Counted from the first letter of the stretch, positions 1-10,589 are shown. The stretch is 64,000 nt of DNA from Flavobacterium pokkalii (GCF_014596575.1 NZ_NASZ01000013.1:41523-105522); one strand, 5' to 3'. Notes: generated by a model not told the origin, from the sequence alone. A program made the numbers and translations.

Positions 1-535
1 AGCCTATCCTAATCAAGCACTGAATTTGGATAAAAAACTCAATTCGATGATTTTGGGTGAAGGAGCAGCAGTTGCCTGTTTAGAGCTGGGGAAAAAGGAC
101 AATGCTCTGGCTTTTGTGGAAGGTGTTGGCTACGCTACCGAAATTTTGGAACATAATATTTCGATTTCGGCAGAAGCGATTTGTTTTCAAAAATCGATGA
201 AAATGGCTTTGCAAAATATAAATCCTGAAGAGGTAGATGCGATTGTAATGCACGCTCCGGGAACTAAGGCCGGAGATTTAACTGAATATAAAGCCATTCA
301 GAAAATTTTCGGAGAAAAGCTGCCGTTACTGACTACTAATAAATGGAAAATCGGGCACACCTTTGGTGCTTCGGGCATATTGAGTGTGGAATTGGCCGTT
401 TTGATGCTGCGACACAATCAGTTTGTGGGAGTTCCTTTTGCGAAAGCGCAAACACAAACAAAGCCTATTCGAAAAGTATTGGTAAATGCAGTTGGTTTTG
501 GTGGAAACGCGGTGAGTGTTTTGTTGAGTTTGTAA
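1..535 (+). CDS. Beta-ketoacyl-ACP synthase family protein, C-terminal part (5' end outside the window)
   Basis: The open frame continues upstream of the window edge, so only the last 177 or so residues are visible. It carries the C-terminal half of a thiolase-fold condensing enzyme: an HAPGT motif matching the HGTGT catalytic-histidine segment of FabB/FabF-type ketosynthases, and a KIGHTFGASG segment matching the second catalytic histidine and Gly-rich loop. The expected reaction is Claisen condensation of an acyl chain with malonyl-ACP in the cytoplasm. The family also includes specialised synthases. Because bioB lies 9 kb downstream, a role in making the pimeloyl precursor of biotin is conceivable, but nothing in the visible part proves it. 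The N-terminal active-site cysteine is outside the window. Confidence 0.85.
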   Translation, partial: AYPNQALNLDKKLNSMILGEGAAVACLELGKKDNALAFVEGVGYATEILEHNISISAEAICFQKSMKMALQNINPEEVDAIVMHAPGTKAGDLTEYKAIQKIFGEKLPLLTTNKWKIGHTFGASGILSVELAVLMLRHNQFVGVPFAKAQTQTKPIRKVLVNAVGFGGNAVSVLLSL

Positions 536-637
536 ATTGGTTTTAACCACAAAGGGCACAAAGTTTTTTCGCTAAGTTCCGCAAAGATTATAACAAAATG
601 CATCCAGATAGTTTCGGGATTGCCATAAAATCATTTA

Positions 638-671
638 CAGAGGGCAAAATTTAAGCTGGTTTTGCTCTCTG
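638..671. terminator. Hairpin between convergent genes (possible weak terminator)
   Basis: CAGAGGGCAAAA (638-649) pairs with TTTTGCTCTCTG (660-671) around a 10-nt loop, with one G-T pair. It lies between the converging ketosynthase and recX genes. There is no good U-tract on either side, so it may be only a 3'-end stabilising hairpin. Confidence 0.4.
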
Positions 672-698
672 AATACTGCTACTGATCACTGAATACTG
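669..698. repeat. Short direct repeat overlapping the recX 3' end
   Basis: CTGAATACTG occurs at 669-678 and again at 689-698, a 20-bp period. The second copy encodes the end of recX. This may be a local duplication; no function is evident. Confidence 0.35.
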
Positions 699-1162
699 TT
701 TTCTAATTCCCTGACTTTCTCATAAACAAGATTGCTTTCGAAACCTTTGCGAAGCATAAAATCGCAGAACTTCTTTCTTTTTTTAAGTGCATTTGTTTCG
801 CGAATGGATTCCCAATTTCTATTGGCTAAAGTCTCGAAAGTTTCGTAGTATTCTTCGGGGCTGATTTCTTTTAAAGCGGTATTAATTAGTGTTTGATTGA
901 TCCCTCTGAATTTTAATTCATTAGTAATTCGGATTTTTCCCCAATGTTTGATGCGGTGTTTTCCTCGGGCAAAACTACAGGCAAAACGTTCTTCGTTAAG
1001 GAAATTATCGCTAATCAATTGACTGATAATTTGGTCAATTTCTTCCGAATTCATTTTCATGCTTCGTAATTTTTGAATTACTTCTTCATGGCAACGTTCC
1101 TGATAGGCGCAGTAATGTTCGATTTTTTGAACGGCTTCTTTAATGGAAAAAACGTCTTTCAT
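686..1162 (-). CDS. recX: RecX family regulatory protein
   Basis: The 158-residue protein is the usual length for RecX and made of three-helix repeats. It shows the family pattern of an N-terminal segment with Y and ER residues (YQERCHEEVIQKLRS), then the ISDNFLNEERFACSFARG segment corresponding to the L-x-D-x-RFA signature, and then GKIRITNELKFRGI. RecX binds RecA and modulates recombinase filament growth. The gene stands alone on the minus strand and converges on the ketosynthase gene. The start codon at 1162 gives a full-length family match. No recA is nearby, which is common in Bacteroidota. Confidence 0.88.
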   Translation of the reverse strand: MKDVFSIKEAVQKIEHYCAYQERCHEEVIQKLRSMKMNSEEIDQIISQLISDNFLNEERFACSFARGKHRIKHWGKIRITNELKFRGINQTLINTALKEISPEEYYETFETLANRNWESIRETNALKKRKKFCDFMLRKGFESNLVYEKVRELENSIQ

Positions 1163-1329
1163 TATTATTTTAATTATTCGTCATAAAGATACTTGTTTTC
1201 GGTAAAAAGTATGTTTTTGTCTGTGAAATAGCTGTTTTTCTGTGGAAAAACCAAATTAGAAATTACGGTCTTAGATATGAAATTTCGCTTGTTAAAGCCT
1301 TATGAATAAAGAGGTTTGAGAAGAAAAAT

Positions 1330-1360
1330 GTACTTCAACGAGAAAATAAGTACATCAACG
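1330..1360. promoter_or_regulatory. Direct repeat upstream of the first adhesin gene, possible LytTR-type site
   Basis: GTACTTCAACG (1330-1340) and GTACATCAACG (1350-1360) differ at one base and have a 20-bp period. Read on the minus strand the promoter-distal copy gives AACGTTGAT, which fits the published LytTR half-site pattern (W-M-M-GTT-N-R-K). The other copy fits less well. The pair lies about 85 bp upstream of the adhesin start. Regulatory function is inferred only. Confidence 0.35.
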
Positions 1361-1445
1361 TTTTTACTTTTTCGAATAAAAAAATACAATTAATCTTGCC
1401 TCATAATTACTGTTTTTATCAGTTGAGGATTAAAGTTTTAAAGAC

Positions 1446-4400
1446 TTGTATGCTCCCAAATCTAAAGCGTTTTTTATGAGATTGAATTTTACTTTTAATA
1501 GCTTTTTGTTTTCTATATTAAATACTTTTTGTAAAAAAGTAGTTTTAGCATCTGTTTTGTTTTTGTTCCAAGTGGTAGTGTTTGCAGCTACAAACACCTA
1601 TACTGGTTCAACTGGTGGTAATTGGAATACAGCTTCAAACTGGTCTTTAGGAACAGTTCCTACGAGTACTGATGATGTTGTAATCCCGTCAGGAAAAACA
1701 GTTGTGCTTAATGTTTCTTCGGTTAATGCTAAAAGTGTAACAGTCTCGGGAGAAATTGAAATCCCTTCTGATAGTAATATTAGTATAAATTCATTATTAA
1801 TTGTTGTTACGTCTCCTTCAGGAAGGATTTTTTTTAACAAAAAATCTATAATTACATTACCTCAAGATGCTGCTTTATATCTTCAAAATGGTTCAAATAG
1901 TTTGGATACCTCGGATAACGGAGTTTGTAGTAATAACACAGAGATTCATGTAGGTACAACTAACTATGCTGTTTGTACAGGTGGAGGTGCTTTGTATTCA
2001 TTTGATCAAGTAGAGACTGCCGGAGGTATTAATATTGTAAGTGCCGGAGAAATTGGAAGTTCGCAAACTATCTGCAGTGGTTTTGTTCCAAATAGTTTAA
2101 CATCAACTACAGCGGCTACAGGAGCCGGAATAAAAACGTATGAATGGCAAACGAATGCCAGTGGTAATTATGTTGCGATTGGGGGGGCAACATCAGAAAC
2201 TTATTCTCCTCCGGTTTTAAATACGACTACTAGTTATAGAAGAAGAACTGTTTCTGTAATTAATGGGCAAACATTTTATTCTCAATATACTTCAGCTGTT
2301 ACAATAACAGTCAATCCAGCAAGTGTAGGAGGGAGTATTGCGGGAAGTACTTCTGTGTGTGCAGGAACTAATAATTCAACTTTAACATTAAACGGTTACA
2401 CCGGATCTGTTGTTAAATGGCAATCCTCAAATTCGAGCAGCTTTTCATCCTCAGTAACAGATATTGCTAATACAACTACGACTTTAACAGTTACTAATTT
2501 AGGGGCAACTACTTATTATAGAGCTGTTGTAGTTAATGGGACATGTAGTGCTGCTAATAGTTCAATAGCTACTATTACTGTTACAGCTAATAATACAGTA
2601 AGTACAGCCTCGTTAACTTCAGCATTATGTTTTAATACAGCAATGCCTAATATTACTCATACAACTACCGGTGCTACCGGGATAGGTTCAGCTATAGGAT
2701 TACCAACAGGAGTTACGGCATCATGGTCGTCAAATACCATTACTATCAGCGGTACACCTACGCAAACGGGTACTTTTAATTATAGTATCCCTTTAACAGG
2801 TGGATGTGGAAGCGTTAATGCAACGGGTGTGCTAACCGTTAATAGCTTGCCTAATAATATAACGAATGGTTTTTCGGCAACTACTATTTGTGCCGGTGGT
2901 AGTCCGGAACTGACTTTTGATGCTGAAGATGCTACTTTTTCGACACCTTATAGTATTACTTATAAAAACGATGACACTTCTGTTCAATATACTGTTTCAA
3001 TTCCATCTGCAGCACCTTATAGCTTTACTCCTGGGGATAATCCCACATCGAATACGGGTTATACTTTAGTTTCTATTTCGAATGCAACTTGTGTCAGAAC
3101 GAGTGGTTTTGCAAATCCCGGAGCAAATTTAATTGTTCGTCCAATACCTACTGCTACTGTAAGTGGTACAACAAGTGTTTGTGTTGGTGCTTCGTCTCCA
3201 AATATTACATTTACGAATCCTCAAACAGTTGCTATAACCATAACTTATAACATAAATGGAGGAACAAATCAAACGGTAAATGTTGTAGGAGGAGGAAATA
3301 GTTCGACAAATGTAGCGGTTTCAACAGCATCAGCAGGTGATTTTGTTTATAATTTAGTTAGTGTGGTTTATCAAAGCACACCCAATTGTTCGAACACACT
3401 TTCTGGTAGTGCAACGGTAACTGTGAATAGTAATTCTGTTGCGCCAACAAGTATCACTGGAACAACGACTATTTGTAGTGGAGATTCTACAATTTTGACT
3501 TTGAGTGGAGGGACAGCGGGAACAGGGGCTGTGGCCAAATGGTATTCTGGTTCTTGTGGAGGGACTTTAGTTGGAGCTGGAAGTAGTATAAATGTTTCGC
3601 CAACTTCAACGACTACTTATTTTGTTAGATATGAAGGAACTTGTAATACAACTTCTTGTACTTCTGCAACTGTAACTGTGAATGATAATAATACAGTAAG
3701 TGAAGCCTCATCAAGTCCAATATTATGCGCTAATGCTACTATGACTAATGTTACGCATACTACTACCGGAGCAACAGGAATAGGTGTAGCCAGTAATTTG
3801 CCGGCAGGAGTTACAGCTTCTTGGGCTTCTAACACAATTACTATCACTGGAGTTTCTACTGAATCAGGGACTTTTAATTATAATATCCCTTTAACAGGAG
3901 GATGTGGAAATGTTAGTGCTACAGGAACGATTGTTGTTAATCCTCTTCCAACGACTCCAATAGCAGGTACCCCAACGAATCCAACTTGTACAAGACCAAC
4001 AGGTAGTGTGCCTTTGAGTGGGTTGCCTTCATCAGGGACTATTGTTCAAACAGGATACAAAGAAGATACTTATGCAATTACAGGAGGTGGGACACAAACA
4101 ATTTCAGGGCTTTTGCCGGGAACTTATTATTTTGCAATTGATAATGGAAGTTGTGTTTCTGGTACAGTGACTGTTGTTATTATTGCTCCGGTTACTAATA
4201 CCTGGTCAACCGGTTCCTGGTCGGATGGGACACCTACAATTAATCAAAGATTAGTTTTTGCTTCAGATTACACCAATGCAAATGATGTTGATATCGAAGG
4301 TTGTTCCTGCCAGGTTACGGGTTCAACAACAGTTACCATAAAATCAGGGCGTACATTGAAAATTGAAAATGGGGTTGAAGTTCAGTCAAATGCAAAATTG

Positions 4401-5828
4401 ATTTTCGAGAACGATGCTAGTTTAGTTCAAATGAATGATGCTGCTGTAAACTCTGGAAATATCAATTACCATCGTCATACTGGCTTTGTAAAACGCTATG
4501 ATTTTACCTATTGGTCATCACCTGTTGCGGGACAAACTCTAAAGGCTTTATCTCCCAATACACTTTACGATAAATATTACAGTTATAATCCAACTTCGGG
4601 ATGGAAAATAGAATATAATGGAGCTGCTATAATGGAAAAGGGACGTGGGTATATTATTAGAGCGCCGCAAACATTTAGTATTACTGTGCCGGCTGTTGAT
4701 ACAGCTCCTGAGTTTGTTGGGGTGCCTAATAATGGATTAGTTTCTTATGCTGTGCTCCCTAATTTGGTAAACCTTGTAGGGAATCCTTATCCATCGGCCG
4801 TTGATGCAGATAAGTTTATTGCTGCAAATTCAGCTTCATTGGAAGGGACACTTTATTTTTGGACTCATAATACATCGCCAAGTAAAAATATCGAAGGAGA
4901 TGCTATTTATAATTACACTGCCAATGATTATTTTGTTTATAATAAAACAGGAGGTGTTGGTGTTTCTGGAAAAATAGCAGCAGGTCAAAGTTTTTTTGCA
5001 CCATCAAGTACAACTGGAGGAACAGTACTATTTAATAATGCGATGAGATATACTGAAGGACAACCTAATTATGATAATTCACAGTTTTATAAATTGGGAA
5101 GCACTTCTAAAACAACTACTAAAGCCGAGGTCGAAATTAAAAAAAGCCGTATTTGGTTGAATTTAACTAATAAAGATGGTGCTTACAAGCAAATGTTAAT
5201 AGGTTATATTGACGGAGCTACTAATAATTATGATGCAGGTTTTGATGGTGTGACTTATGATGGAAACCAATTTGTTGATTTTTATAGTGTGAATAATGCG
5301 GTAAATTTGGCTATTCAGGGTAGAGCTTTGCCTTTTGTAAAACAGGATAGTATAGCTTTAGGGTATAAATCAACAATTGCGGGTGATTTTCAAATAAGTA
5401 TTGATCATGCCGATGGTGTTTTAGAAACTCAGAATGTGTTTTTAGAGGATAAAACACTAAATGTGCTTCATGATTTAAGAAAAGGAGCATATACTTTTAC
5501 AACAGCAAAAGGAGTCTTTAATAATCGTTTTATATTGCGTTATGTAGATAAAAATGCGGTAGAGGAAGTTGCTGCTCCGGTTGTATCAGAGGAATTAAGT
5601 AATGAAGTTCTAGCCTCAGTTAAGGATGGAGTAATTACTGTGAATTCGACAGTTGGAGCTTTAAAAACAGTTGTTATCTATGATGTTTCAGGTGGAATCT
5701 TGTATCAAAAAGATAATGTTGATTCGAATGAATTAGTGATTCAACAATTAATTTCCAGCCATCAGGTTTTGGTGGTTACCATAGTTTTGTCGGATGGGAC
5801 AAGTTTGAGTCGAAAAGTGATTTATTAG
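1446..5828 (+). CDS. Giant secreted T9SS surface protein with Ig-like repeats
   Basis: The 1460-residue protein has an N-terminal signal region (hydrophobic stretch about residues 33-48 ending in VFAA) and a segment of the form [18 protein letters not shown], common at the start of flavobacterial adhesins. A long Ser/Thr/Gly/Asn-rich array of Ig-like repeats follows. One 75-residue unit occurs twice, encoded near 2589-2810 and 3687-3906. From about residue 915 there is a 540-residue module that closely matches the C-terminus of the next gene and ends in a short T9SS-type sorting domain (last 75 or so residues). The likely fate is export by SecYEG and the T9SS to the cell surface or medium; adhesion is inferred. 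An alternative start at 1476 (MRLNFTF) would shorten the N-terminus by 10 residues. No enzyme domain is visible. Confidence 0.8.
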   Translation: MYAPKSKAFFMRLNFTFNSFLFSILNTFCKKVVLASVLFLFQVVVFAATNTYTGSTGGNWNTASNWSLGTVPTSTDDVVIPSGKTVVLNVSSVNAKSVTVSGEIEIPSDSNISINSLLIVVTSPSGRIFFNKKSIITLPQDAALYLQNGSNSLDTSDNGVCSNNTEIHVGTTNYAVCTGGGALYSFDQVETAGGINIVSAGEIGSSQTICSGFVPNSLTSTTAATGAGIKTYEWQTNASGNYVAIGGATSETYSPPVLNTTTSYRRRTVSVINGQTFYSQYTSAVTITVNPASVGGSIAGSTSVCAGTNNSTLTLNGYTGSVVKWQSSNSSSFSSSVTDIANTTTTLTVTNLGATTYYRAVVVNGTCSAANSSIATITVTANNTVSTASLTSALCFNTAMPNITHTTTGATGIGSAIGLPTGVTASWSSNTITISGTPTQTGTFNYSIPLTGGCGSVNATGVLTVNSLPNNITNGFSATTICAGGSPELTFDAEDATFSTPYSITYKNDDTSVQYTVSIPSAAPYSFTPGDNPTSNTGYTLVSISNATCVRTSGFANPGANLIVRPIPTATVSGTTSVCVGASSPNITFTNPQTVAITITYNINGGTNQTVNVVGGGNSSTNVAVSTASAGDFVYNLVSVVYQSTPNCSNTLSGSATVTVNSNSVAPTSITGTTTICSGDSTILTLSGGTAGTGAVAKWYSGSCGGTLVGAGSSINVSPTSTTTYFVRYEGTCNTTSCTSATVTVNDNNTVSEASSSPILCANATMTNVTHTTTGATGIGVASNLPAGVTASWASNTITITGVSTESGTFNYNIPLTGGCGNVSATGTIVVNPLPTTPIAGTPTNPTCTRPTGSVPLSGLPSSGTIVQTGYKEDTYAITGGGTQTISGLLPGTYYFAIDNGSCVSGTVTVVIIAPVTNTWSTGSWSDGTPTINQRLVFASDYTNANDVDIEGCSCQVTGSTTVTIKSGRTLKIENGVEVQSNAKLIFENDASLVQMNDAAVNSGNINYHRHTGFVKRYDFTYWSSPVAGQTLKALSPNTLYDKYYSYNPTSGWKIEYNGAAIMEKGRGYIIRAPQTFSITVPAVDTAPEFVGVPNNGLVSYAVLPNLVNLVGNPYPSAVDADKFIAANSASLEGTLYFWTHNTSPSKNIEGDAIYNYTANDYFVYNKTGGVGVSGKIAAGQSFFAPSSTTGGTVLFNNAMRYTEGQPNYDNSQFYKLGSTSKTTTKAEVEIKKSRIWLNLTNKDGAYKQMLIGYIDGATNNYDAGFDGVTYDGNQFVDFYSVNNAVNLAIQGRALPFVKQDSIALGYKSTIAGDFQISIDHADGVLETQNVFLEDKTLNVLHDLRKGAYTFTTAKGVFNNRFILRYVDKNAVEEVAAPVVSEELSNEVLASVKDGVITVNSTVGALKTVVIYDVSGGILYQKDNVDSNELVIQQLISSHQVLVVTIVLSDGTSLSRKVIY

Positions 5829-5847
5829 TCAATTAAGAAATAGTTTT

Positions 5848-5884
5848 AAAAATCCCGATTGTAGTTTGTAATCGGGATTTTTTT
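5848..5884 (+). terminator. Intrinsic terminator of the first adhesin gene
   Basis: A perfect 13-bp inverted repeat (5848-5860 with 5870-5882, core AATCCCGATT) encloses a 9-nt loop and ends in a T-tract. It begins 20 bp after the stop codon. Confidence 0.9.
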
Positions 5885-6094
5885 GGTTTAGAAAATTTTA
5901 TAAGCTATTGGTTTAGCGATTGTTTGTATTGAGAACAATAATTTTTTCGAATCATAACTGTATTTTAACAGTAAAAAACTACACTTAATCGATTTTTTAC
6001 CTACTTTTAGTACGGATTTTTTTACCCCCAAAAAAGTCGCTCTCAACCGAATATAAGGTATTCGGCGGTTTGTCTATTTTTTTAATTGAAGGGT

Positions 6095-9000
6095 ATGCGT
6101 CCAAATTTTTTTACTTTCCAATCCTTGCTACAAAAGCCCGTACATACTGGTTTGCTATTGTTTCTTTGTCTTTTTCAATCCTTTTTTTTATTTAGTCAAA
6201 CGACTAAAACATTGACTTCGTCAGGTACATTAGAAGTGCCGGCTGGTGTTACTAGTTTGTCTGTTCAATGCTGGGGAGCCGGTGGCGGTGGTGGTGGTGC
6301 GAATGTGTTAAGTGGTGCTGGTGGAGGCGGAGGCGGAGGAGCTTTTGAAAAAAACACCAATTTTATAGTTGGTACGGATAAGAACAATGTAAGAATACCA
6401 TACACCGTGGGTGCTGGTGGTGCAGGTGGAACTTATTCTTCAACAAATGGACAGAATGGTGGTACTACTACTTTTGGTTCTGTTTCGGCTGCTGGAGGTG
6501 AAGGAGGTGGCGGAACGTCTTTAAGTGTTAGTTTGGGGATTTTTGGAAAAGGAGGAATAGGTGGAGTAGGAGGTTTTTCCGGAGGAAATGGGACTACTGC
6601 TAATAATGTTCTTGTGGGGTTAGGAAGTGGAAGTGGTGGTGGTGGCGCAGGTTCCGGAGGTAATGGAGGAGTAGGAGGGTATAGTCTTTTATTGTTGCCG
6701 TATGCCGGATCTGGTGGTATTAGTGATGCAAGTGGGACAGGAAGTGGTGGTAATGGAGGTGTTGGCTCTTTATTAGCTGGTTCAGGAAATAATGGAGTGG
6801 CTCCCGGCGGTGGTGGCGGTGGCGGTGTAATTTTGGCGAGTTTGCTTGGAAATGTAGTAGGAGGAAACGGAGGAAATGGTCAAATAAAAGTAACGTATAC
6901 CTGTCCAACGTACAGTGTTTCTGGTGTTTCTGCTGCAAGTGCATGTACTACTTTTGGAACTACTTTAATTACGTTAACTTCTTCAGCTGCTGGATTACCG
7001 GTTGGGACTTATACGGTAACTTACGACAGAAGTGCGCCTGTGGCTACTGGACTTACCGCAACTATGGTAGTCGAAACAGCCGGAACGGGAACTTTTACAG
7101 CCACAGGATTAACAGCGGCAGGAACAAGCAGAATAACGGTTAAAAGATTAACTTCTGTCGATTGTTTTACGGATATTAGTAATCAATATGTTGATTTGAC
7201 TGTGAATACTGTGCCTGCTCAACCGGGAACGATAAGTGGTTATAATAGTCAATGTGCTGGAAATACTTCACAGACTTATAGCATAGCAACTGTTGCTAAT
7301 GCTTCGTCATACAATTGGACTGTCGATACGGCTTCAGGATGGGCTATTACTTCGGGACAAAATTCGAATTCGATTACAGTTACTGTTGGTACTGCTGCTG
7401 CCAATATAAGTGTGGTAGCGGTTAATGAATGTGGCAATTCGACTGCGAGTACATTGGCAGTCAATTTAAATATTCCGGCTCCAACGGCATCTGTTACCTT
7501 GCAGCCTACTTGTTTAGTAAATACAGGAACAATCACGGTAACGAGTCCTGCTCCGGCTGCCGGTATTAGTTATAGCCGGGACGGAATTGATTATTCAAAT
7601 ACCAGTGGGGTTTTTACTTTGGTGCCTATTGGTGATTATAGTATAACTGCAAAATATCCTTCCGGCTGCATCTCGGAAATAGCTACTATTGCGATGGAAT
7701 CTTCGGTTGTTGTAAGAACATGGAACGGTTCCTGGGATTCTGGAGTGCCTACTATTGAAGAAAAAGTCGTTTTCGAATCCGATTATGATGAAGATGAAAG
7801 TATTGAAGCCTGTTCCTGTGAGGTGAACTCAGGAGCTGATGTGGAAATAAAATCAGGACGGTATATGAAACTTCGCAATGAATTAGTGGTGGAGGATGGA
7901 GGTTCTTTAACTTTTGAGAACAATGCCAGTTTGGTTCAGATTAATGATGACAGTGAGAATTCAGGTGAAATAATTTACAAAAGATATACGAAACCTGTAA
8001 AGCGGTATGATTTTACCTATTGGTCTTCTCCTGTTGAAGGGCAGACATTAAAAAAGCTTTCGCCAACTACTTTAGCGGATAAATATTATAGTTACAACCC
8101 TAATACAGGTTGGGTGATTCATTATAATGGAAATAAGATTATGGAGCCGGGAGAAGGTTATATTATCCGCGCACCTCAAACTTTTAGTATTACCGCTGCG
8201 ACCATTGATTATAATCCTAAGTTTGAAGGGCCGCCAAATAATGGAGAAATTACTAAAACTTTAGAAGGGAATAAAGTGTATCTTCTCGGAAATCCCTATC
8301 CGTCAGCCATTGATGCCGATGCGTTTTTGAATCTAAATTCGGATTTAGAGCTTGATGCAGAGGACAGAGTTTTAGAAGGAACACTTTATTTTTGGACGCA
8401 TAATTCGCCACCAAGTGACAATGTTGGTACTTTTCCGGGGAATGACCCTGCAATTTACAATTATACAAGTAGTGATTATGCTGCCTATAATCGTACCGGA
8501 GGTGTAGCAACCCATGCGGCTGTTGTAGATGATGATGAAAATGATCCAAATGATAATAATAATTTAAGTGAACCGACAGGGAAAATAGCCTCTGGACAGG
8601 GCTTTTTTGCGCCCACAACTAAGGGAGGAGAAATTGTTTTTAATAATAGTATGCGACTTATTGATGATGTGGTGATTGACAATTCGCAGTTTTTTAAATT
8701 GGCAACTACTGCAAAATCAGCTAAAGCATTAGAGAAAAACCGACTTTGGCTGAATTTATCCAATGCTCAGGGCGCTTTTAAGCAGACTTTAATTGGTTAT
8801 GTGACTGGCGCGACTAACGGATATGAAGGAAGTTTTGATGGTGTAAGTTATGACGGAAATCAGTATGTAGATTTTTATACTGTTAACCAAGGGGCAAATT
8901 TTTCTATTCAGGGAAGAGCTTTGCCTTTTCAGAAAAAAGATAGCATTGTTTTAGGTTATAAAACGGCTATTGTGGGTGAATTTCAAATTAGTATCGACCA

Positions 9001-9406
9001 TGCTGATGGGAAGTTGGCTTCGCAAAAAGTATTTTTAGAAGATAAAATGCTGAATGTATGGCACGATTTGAAAGAACCTTACGTTTTTACCACTGAAAAA
9101 GGAATTTTTAACGACCGTTTTCTATTGTTTTATCAGGATAAAAATGCGGTGGAAGAAGATACAGTTGATACGGAAGTTGCGGGAGTAGTGATTGCTGTAA
9201 AAGACAAAACGATTACCATTAATAGTGCTGATTCATTAATAAATACCGTTGCTGTTTATGATTTTTCAGGACGCTTAGTTTATTCTAATTCTGTTATTAA
9301 TGCTAATAGTACAGCAGTTAGGAATTTGTTTGTCAATCATGCGGCTTTAATTGTGCAGCTTGAATTAGAAAATGGTAAAAAAGTAAACCGGAAAATAATT
9401 TATTAA
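6095..9406 (+). CDS. Giant secreted T9SS surface protein with glycine-rich domain
   Basis: The ATG at 6095 is preferred over a TTG nine bases upstream. The 1103-residue product has a signal peptide (hydrophobic residues about 17-35, ending FLFSQ). A glycine-rich domain follows (roughly residues 60-265), with runs of five to seven Gly and frequent GGNGG units. Next come Ig-like repeats (about 270-530) and then the same 540-residue C-terminal module as the preceding gene, ending in a sorting-type tail with the pattern VAVYDFSGRLVY and a basic C-terminus (KVNRKIIY). The two genes are clear tandem paralogues in the C-terminal half but have unrelated middle regions, as expected if a shared secretion/anchoring module was combined with different passenger regions. 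Surface location and adhesion are inferred; there is no enzymatic motif. Confidence 0.8.
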   Translation: MRPNFFTFQSLLQKPVHTGLLLFLCLFQSFFLFSQTTKTLTSSGTLEVPAGVTSLSVQCWGAGGGGGGANVLSGAGGGGGGGAFEKNTNFIVGTDKNNVRIPYTVGAGGAGGTYSSTNGQNGGTTTFGSVSAAGGEGGGGTSLSVSLGIFGKGGIGGVGGFSGGNGTTANNVLVGLGSGSGGGGAGSGGNGGVGGYSLLLLPYAGSGGISDASGTGSGGNGGVGSLLAGSGNNGVAPGGGGGGGVILASLLGNVVGGNGGNGQIKVTYTCPTYSVSGVSAASACTTFGTTLITLTSSAAGLPVGTYTVTYDRSAPVATGLTATMVVETAGTGTFTATGLTAAGTSRITVKRLTSVDCFTDISNQYVDLTVNTVPAQPGTISGYNSQCAGNTSQTYSIATVANASSYNWTVDTASGWAITSGQNSNSITVTVGTAAANISVVAVNECGNSTASTLAVNLNIPAPTASVTLQPTCLVNTGTITVTSPAPAAGISYSRDGIDYSNTSGVFTLVPIGDYSITAKYPSGCISEIATIAMESSVVVRTWNGSWDSGVPTIEEKVVFESDYDEDESIEACSCEVNSGADVEIKSGRYMKLRNELVVEDGGSLTFENNASLVQINDDSENSGEIIYKRYTKPVKRYDFTYWSSPVEGQTLKKLSPTTLADKYYSYNPNTGWVIHYNGNKIMEPGEGYIIRAPQTFSITAATIDYNPKFEGPPNNGEITKTLEGNKVYLLGNPYPSAIDADAFLNLNSDLELDAEDRVLEGTLYFWTHNSPPSDNVGTFPGNDPAIYNYTSSDYAAYNRTGGVATHAAVVDDDENDPNDNNNLSEPTGKIASGQGFFAPTTKGGEIVFNNSMRLIDDVVIDNSQFFKLATTAKSAKALEKNRLWLNLSNAQGAFKQTLIGYVTGATNGYEGSFDGVSYDGNQYVDFYTVNQGANFSIQGRALPFQKKDSIVLGYKTAIVGEFQISIDHADGKLASQKVFLEDKMLNVWHDLKEPYVFTTEKGIFNDRFLLFYQDKNAVEEDTVDTEVAGVVIAVKDKTITINSADSLINTVAVYDFSGRLVYSNSVINANSTAVRNLFVNHAALIVQLELENGKKVNRKIIY

Positions 9407-9410
9407 AGAA

Positions 9411-9442
9411 AAAAATCCATTAGAAATACCTAATGGATTTTT
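9411..9442. terminator. Bidirectional terminator between the adhesin gene and bioB
   Basis: AAAAATCCATTAG (9411-9423) and CTAATGGATTTTT (9430-9442) form a perfect 13-bp stem with a 6-nt loop. A-tract and T-tract flanks let it serve both converging genes. Confidence 0.9.
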
Positions 9443-9451
9443 TTGTTGTTA

Positions 9452-10537
9452 TTATTTTTCTTTGACAGAAGCTTCAATATTTCGTTCAATTACGTGTCCC
9501 GGGCGTGACCATTTTGGTTTTTCGCCTAAGGAAGCAAATTGAGAATCTTCGGCTTCAACTGTTTTTGGCTGAGAGATTTTTGTAAATGGTTTTTGTGGAT
9601 TTAAACCAAGCATTTCAAACATTTTCATGTCTTCATTAACATCCGGATTTGGAGTAGTTAAAAGTTTGTCTCCTGCAAAAATCGAATTGGCGCCGGCAAA
9701 GAAACACATCGCCTGACCTTCACGACTCATATTTGTTCTTCCTGCTGAAAGACGTACCTGAGTTTCCGGCATCACGATACGGGTAGTAGCCACCATACGA
9801 ATCATTTCCCAGATTTCTACTGGTTTTTCTTCTTCTAACGGTGTCCCTTCCACGGCAACTAAGGCATTGATTGGCACAGATTCCGGTTGCGGATTTAAGG
9901 TAGAAAGAGCCACTAACATTCCAGCGCGGTCTTCAATACTTTCTCCCATTCCGATGATTCCTCCGCTACAAACCGTAACATTGGTTTTACGAACGTTTTC
10001 AATAGTTTCCAAGCGATCTTCAAATCCTCTCGTTGAAATCACTTCTTTATAATATTCTTCAGAAGTATCTAGGTTGTGGTTGTAGGCGTACAATCCGGCT
10101 TCGGCTAAGCGTTGCGCTTGGTTTTCAGTAAGCATACCTAAAGTACAGCACACTTCCATGTCTAGTTTGTTAATAGTACGCACCATTTCTAAAACCTGAT
10201 CAAATTCAGGTCCGTCTTTAACGTTTCTCCAGGCTGCTCCCATACATACACGGGAAGAACCACTTTCTTTAGCACGCAAAGCCTGCGCTTTTACCTGACT
10301 TACCGACATTAAATCATTTCCTTCAACCTTAGTGTGGTAACGTGCTGCCTGAGGGCAATACCCACAATCTTCCGGACAACCTCCTGTTTTGATAGATAAT
10401 AAAGTAGAAACCTGAACCACATTTGGATCGTGGTGTTCTCTATGAATTGAAGCTGCTTCAAAAAGCAAATCCATCATAGGTTTATTATATATAGCGATAA
10501 TTTCTTCTTTTGTCCAATTGTGTTTTGTAATACTCAT
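9452..10537 (-). CDS. bioB: Biotin synthase
   Basis: The 361-residue radical SAM enzyme inserts sulfur into dethiobiotin, the last step of biotin synthesis. The [4Fe-4S] cluster motif CxxxCxxC is visible in GGCPEDCGYCPQAARY. Downstream are the BioB-typical segments RVCMGAAWRN, GLYAYNHNLDTS, TVCSGGIIGMGE and LSAGRTNMSREGQAMCFFAGANS, the latter holding the Arg ligand region of the [2Fe-2S] cluster. Length is typical. The gene is monocistronic here: it has its own promoter just upstream and shares a bidirectional terminator with the adhesin gene. The rest of the biotin pathway is not in the window. Confidence 0.97.
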   Translation of the reverse strand: MSITKHNWTKEEIIAIYNKPMMDLLFEAASIHREHHDPNVVQVSTLLSIKTGGCPEDCGYCPQAARYHTKVEGNDLMSVSQVKAQALRAKESGSSRVCMGAAWRNVKDGPEFDQVLEMVRTINKLDMEVCCTLGMLTENQAQRLAEAGLYAYNHNLDTSEEYYKEVISTRGFEDRLETIENVRKTNVTVCSGGIIGMGESIEDRAGMLVALSTLNPQPESVPINALVAVEGTPLEEEKPVEIWEMIRMVATTRIVMPETQVRLSAGRTNMSREGQAMCFFAGANSIFAGDKLLTTPNPDVNEDMKMFEMLGLNPQKPFTKISQPKTVEAEDSQFASLGEKPKWSRPGHVIERNIEASVKEK

Positions 10538-10559
10538 TGTACTGTTTTTTTTGATGGCT

Positions 10560-10589
10560 CAAAAGTAGTCAAATTGTTCAAAATGACAA
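10560..10589 (-). promoter_or_regulatory. bioB promoter (Bacteroidota -33/-7 type)
   Basis: On the minus strand TTG (10589-10587) and TACTTTTG (10567-10560) are separated by exactly 19 bp, matching the TTG-N19-TAnnTTTG Bacteroidota consensus. The bioB ATG lies 23 bp downstream of the -7 element, so the leader is very short. Confidence 0.7.

Noticed and set aside
5997..6031. A TTACCCCC box upstream of the second adhesin gene that resembles the PUL operator.
   Set aside because: Its possible partner (TTACCTAC) is 25 bp away, there is no TAnnTTTG at the right distance, and it lies in a homopolymer-rich tract, so it is probably chance.
6720..6944. Antisense open frames in the Gly-rich region and elsewhere (for example 8253-8618 and 12033-12380).
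   Set aside because: They are shadows of strongly coding frames on the other strand and have biased His/Leu-rich or Phe-rich translations without known domains.
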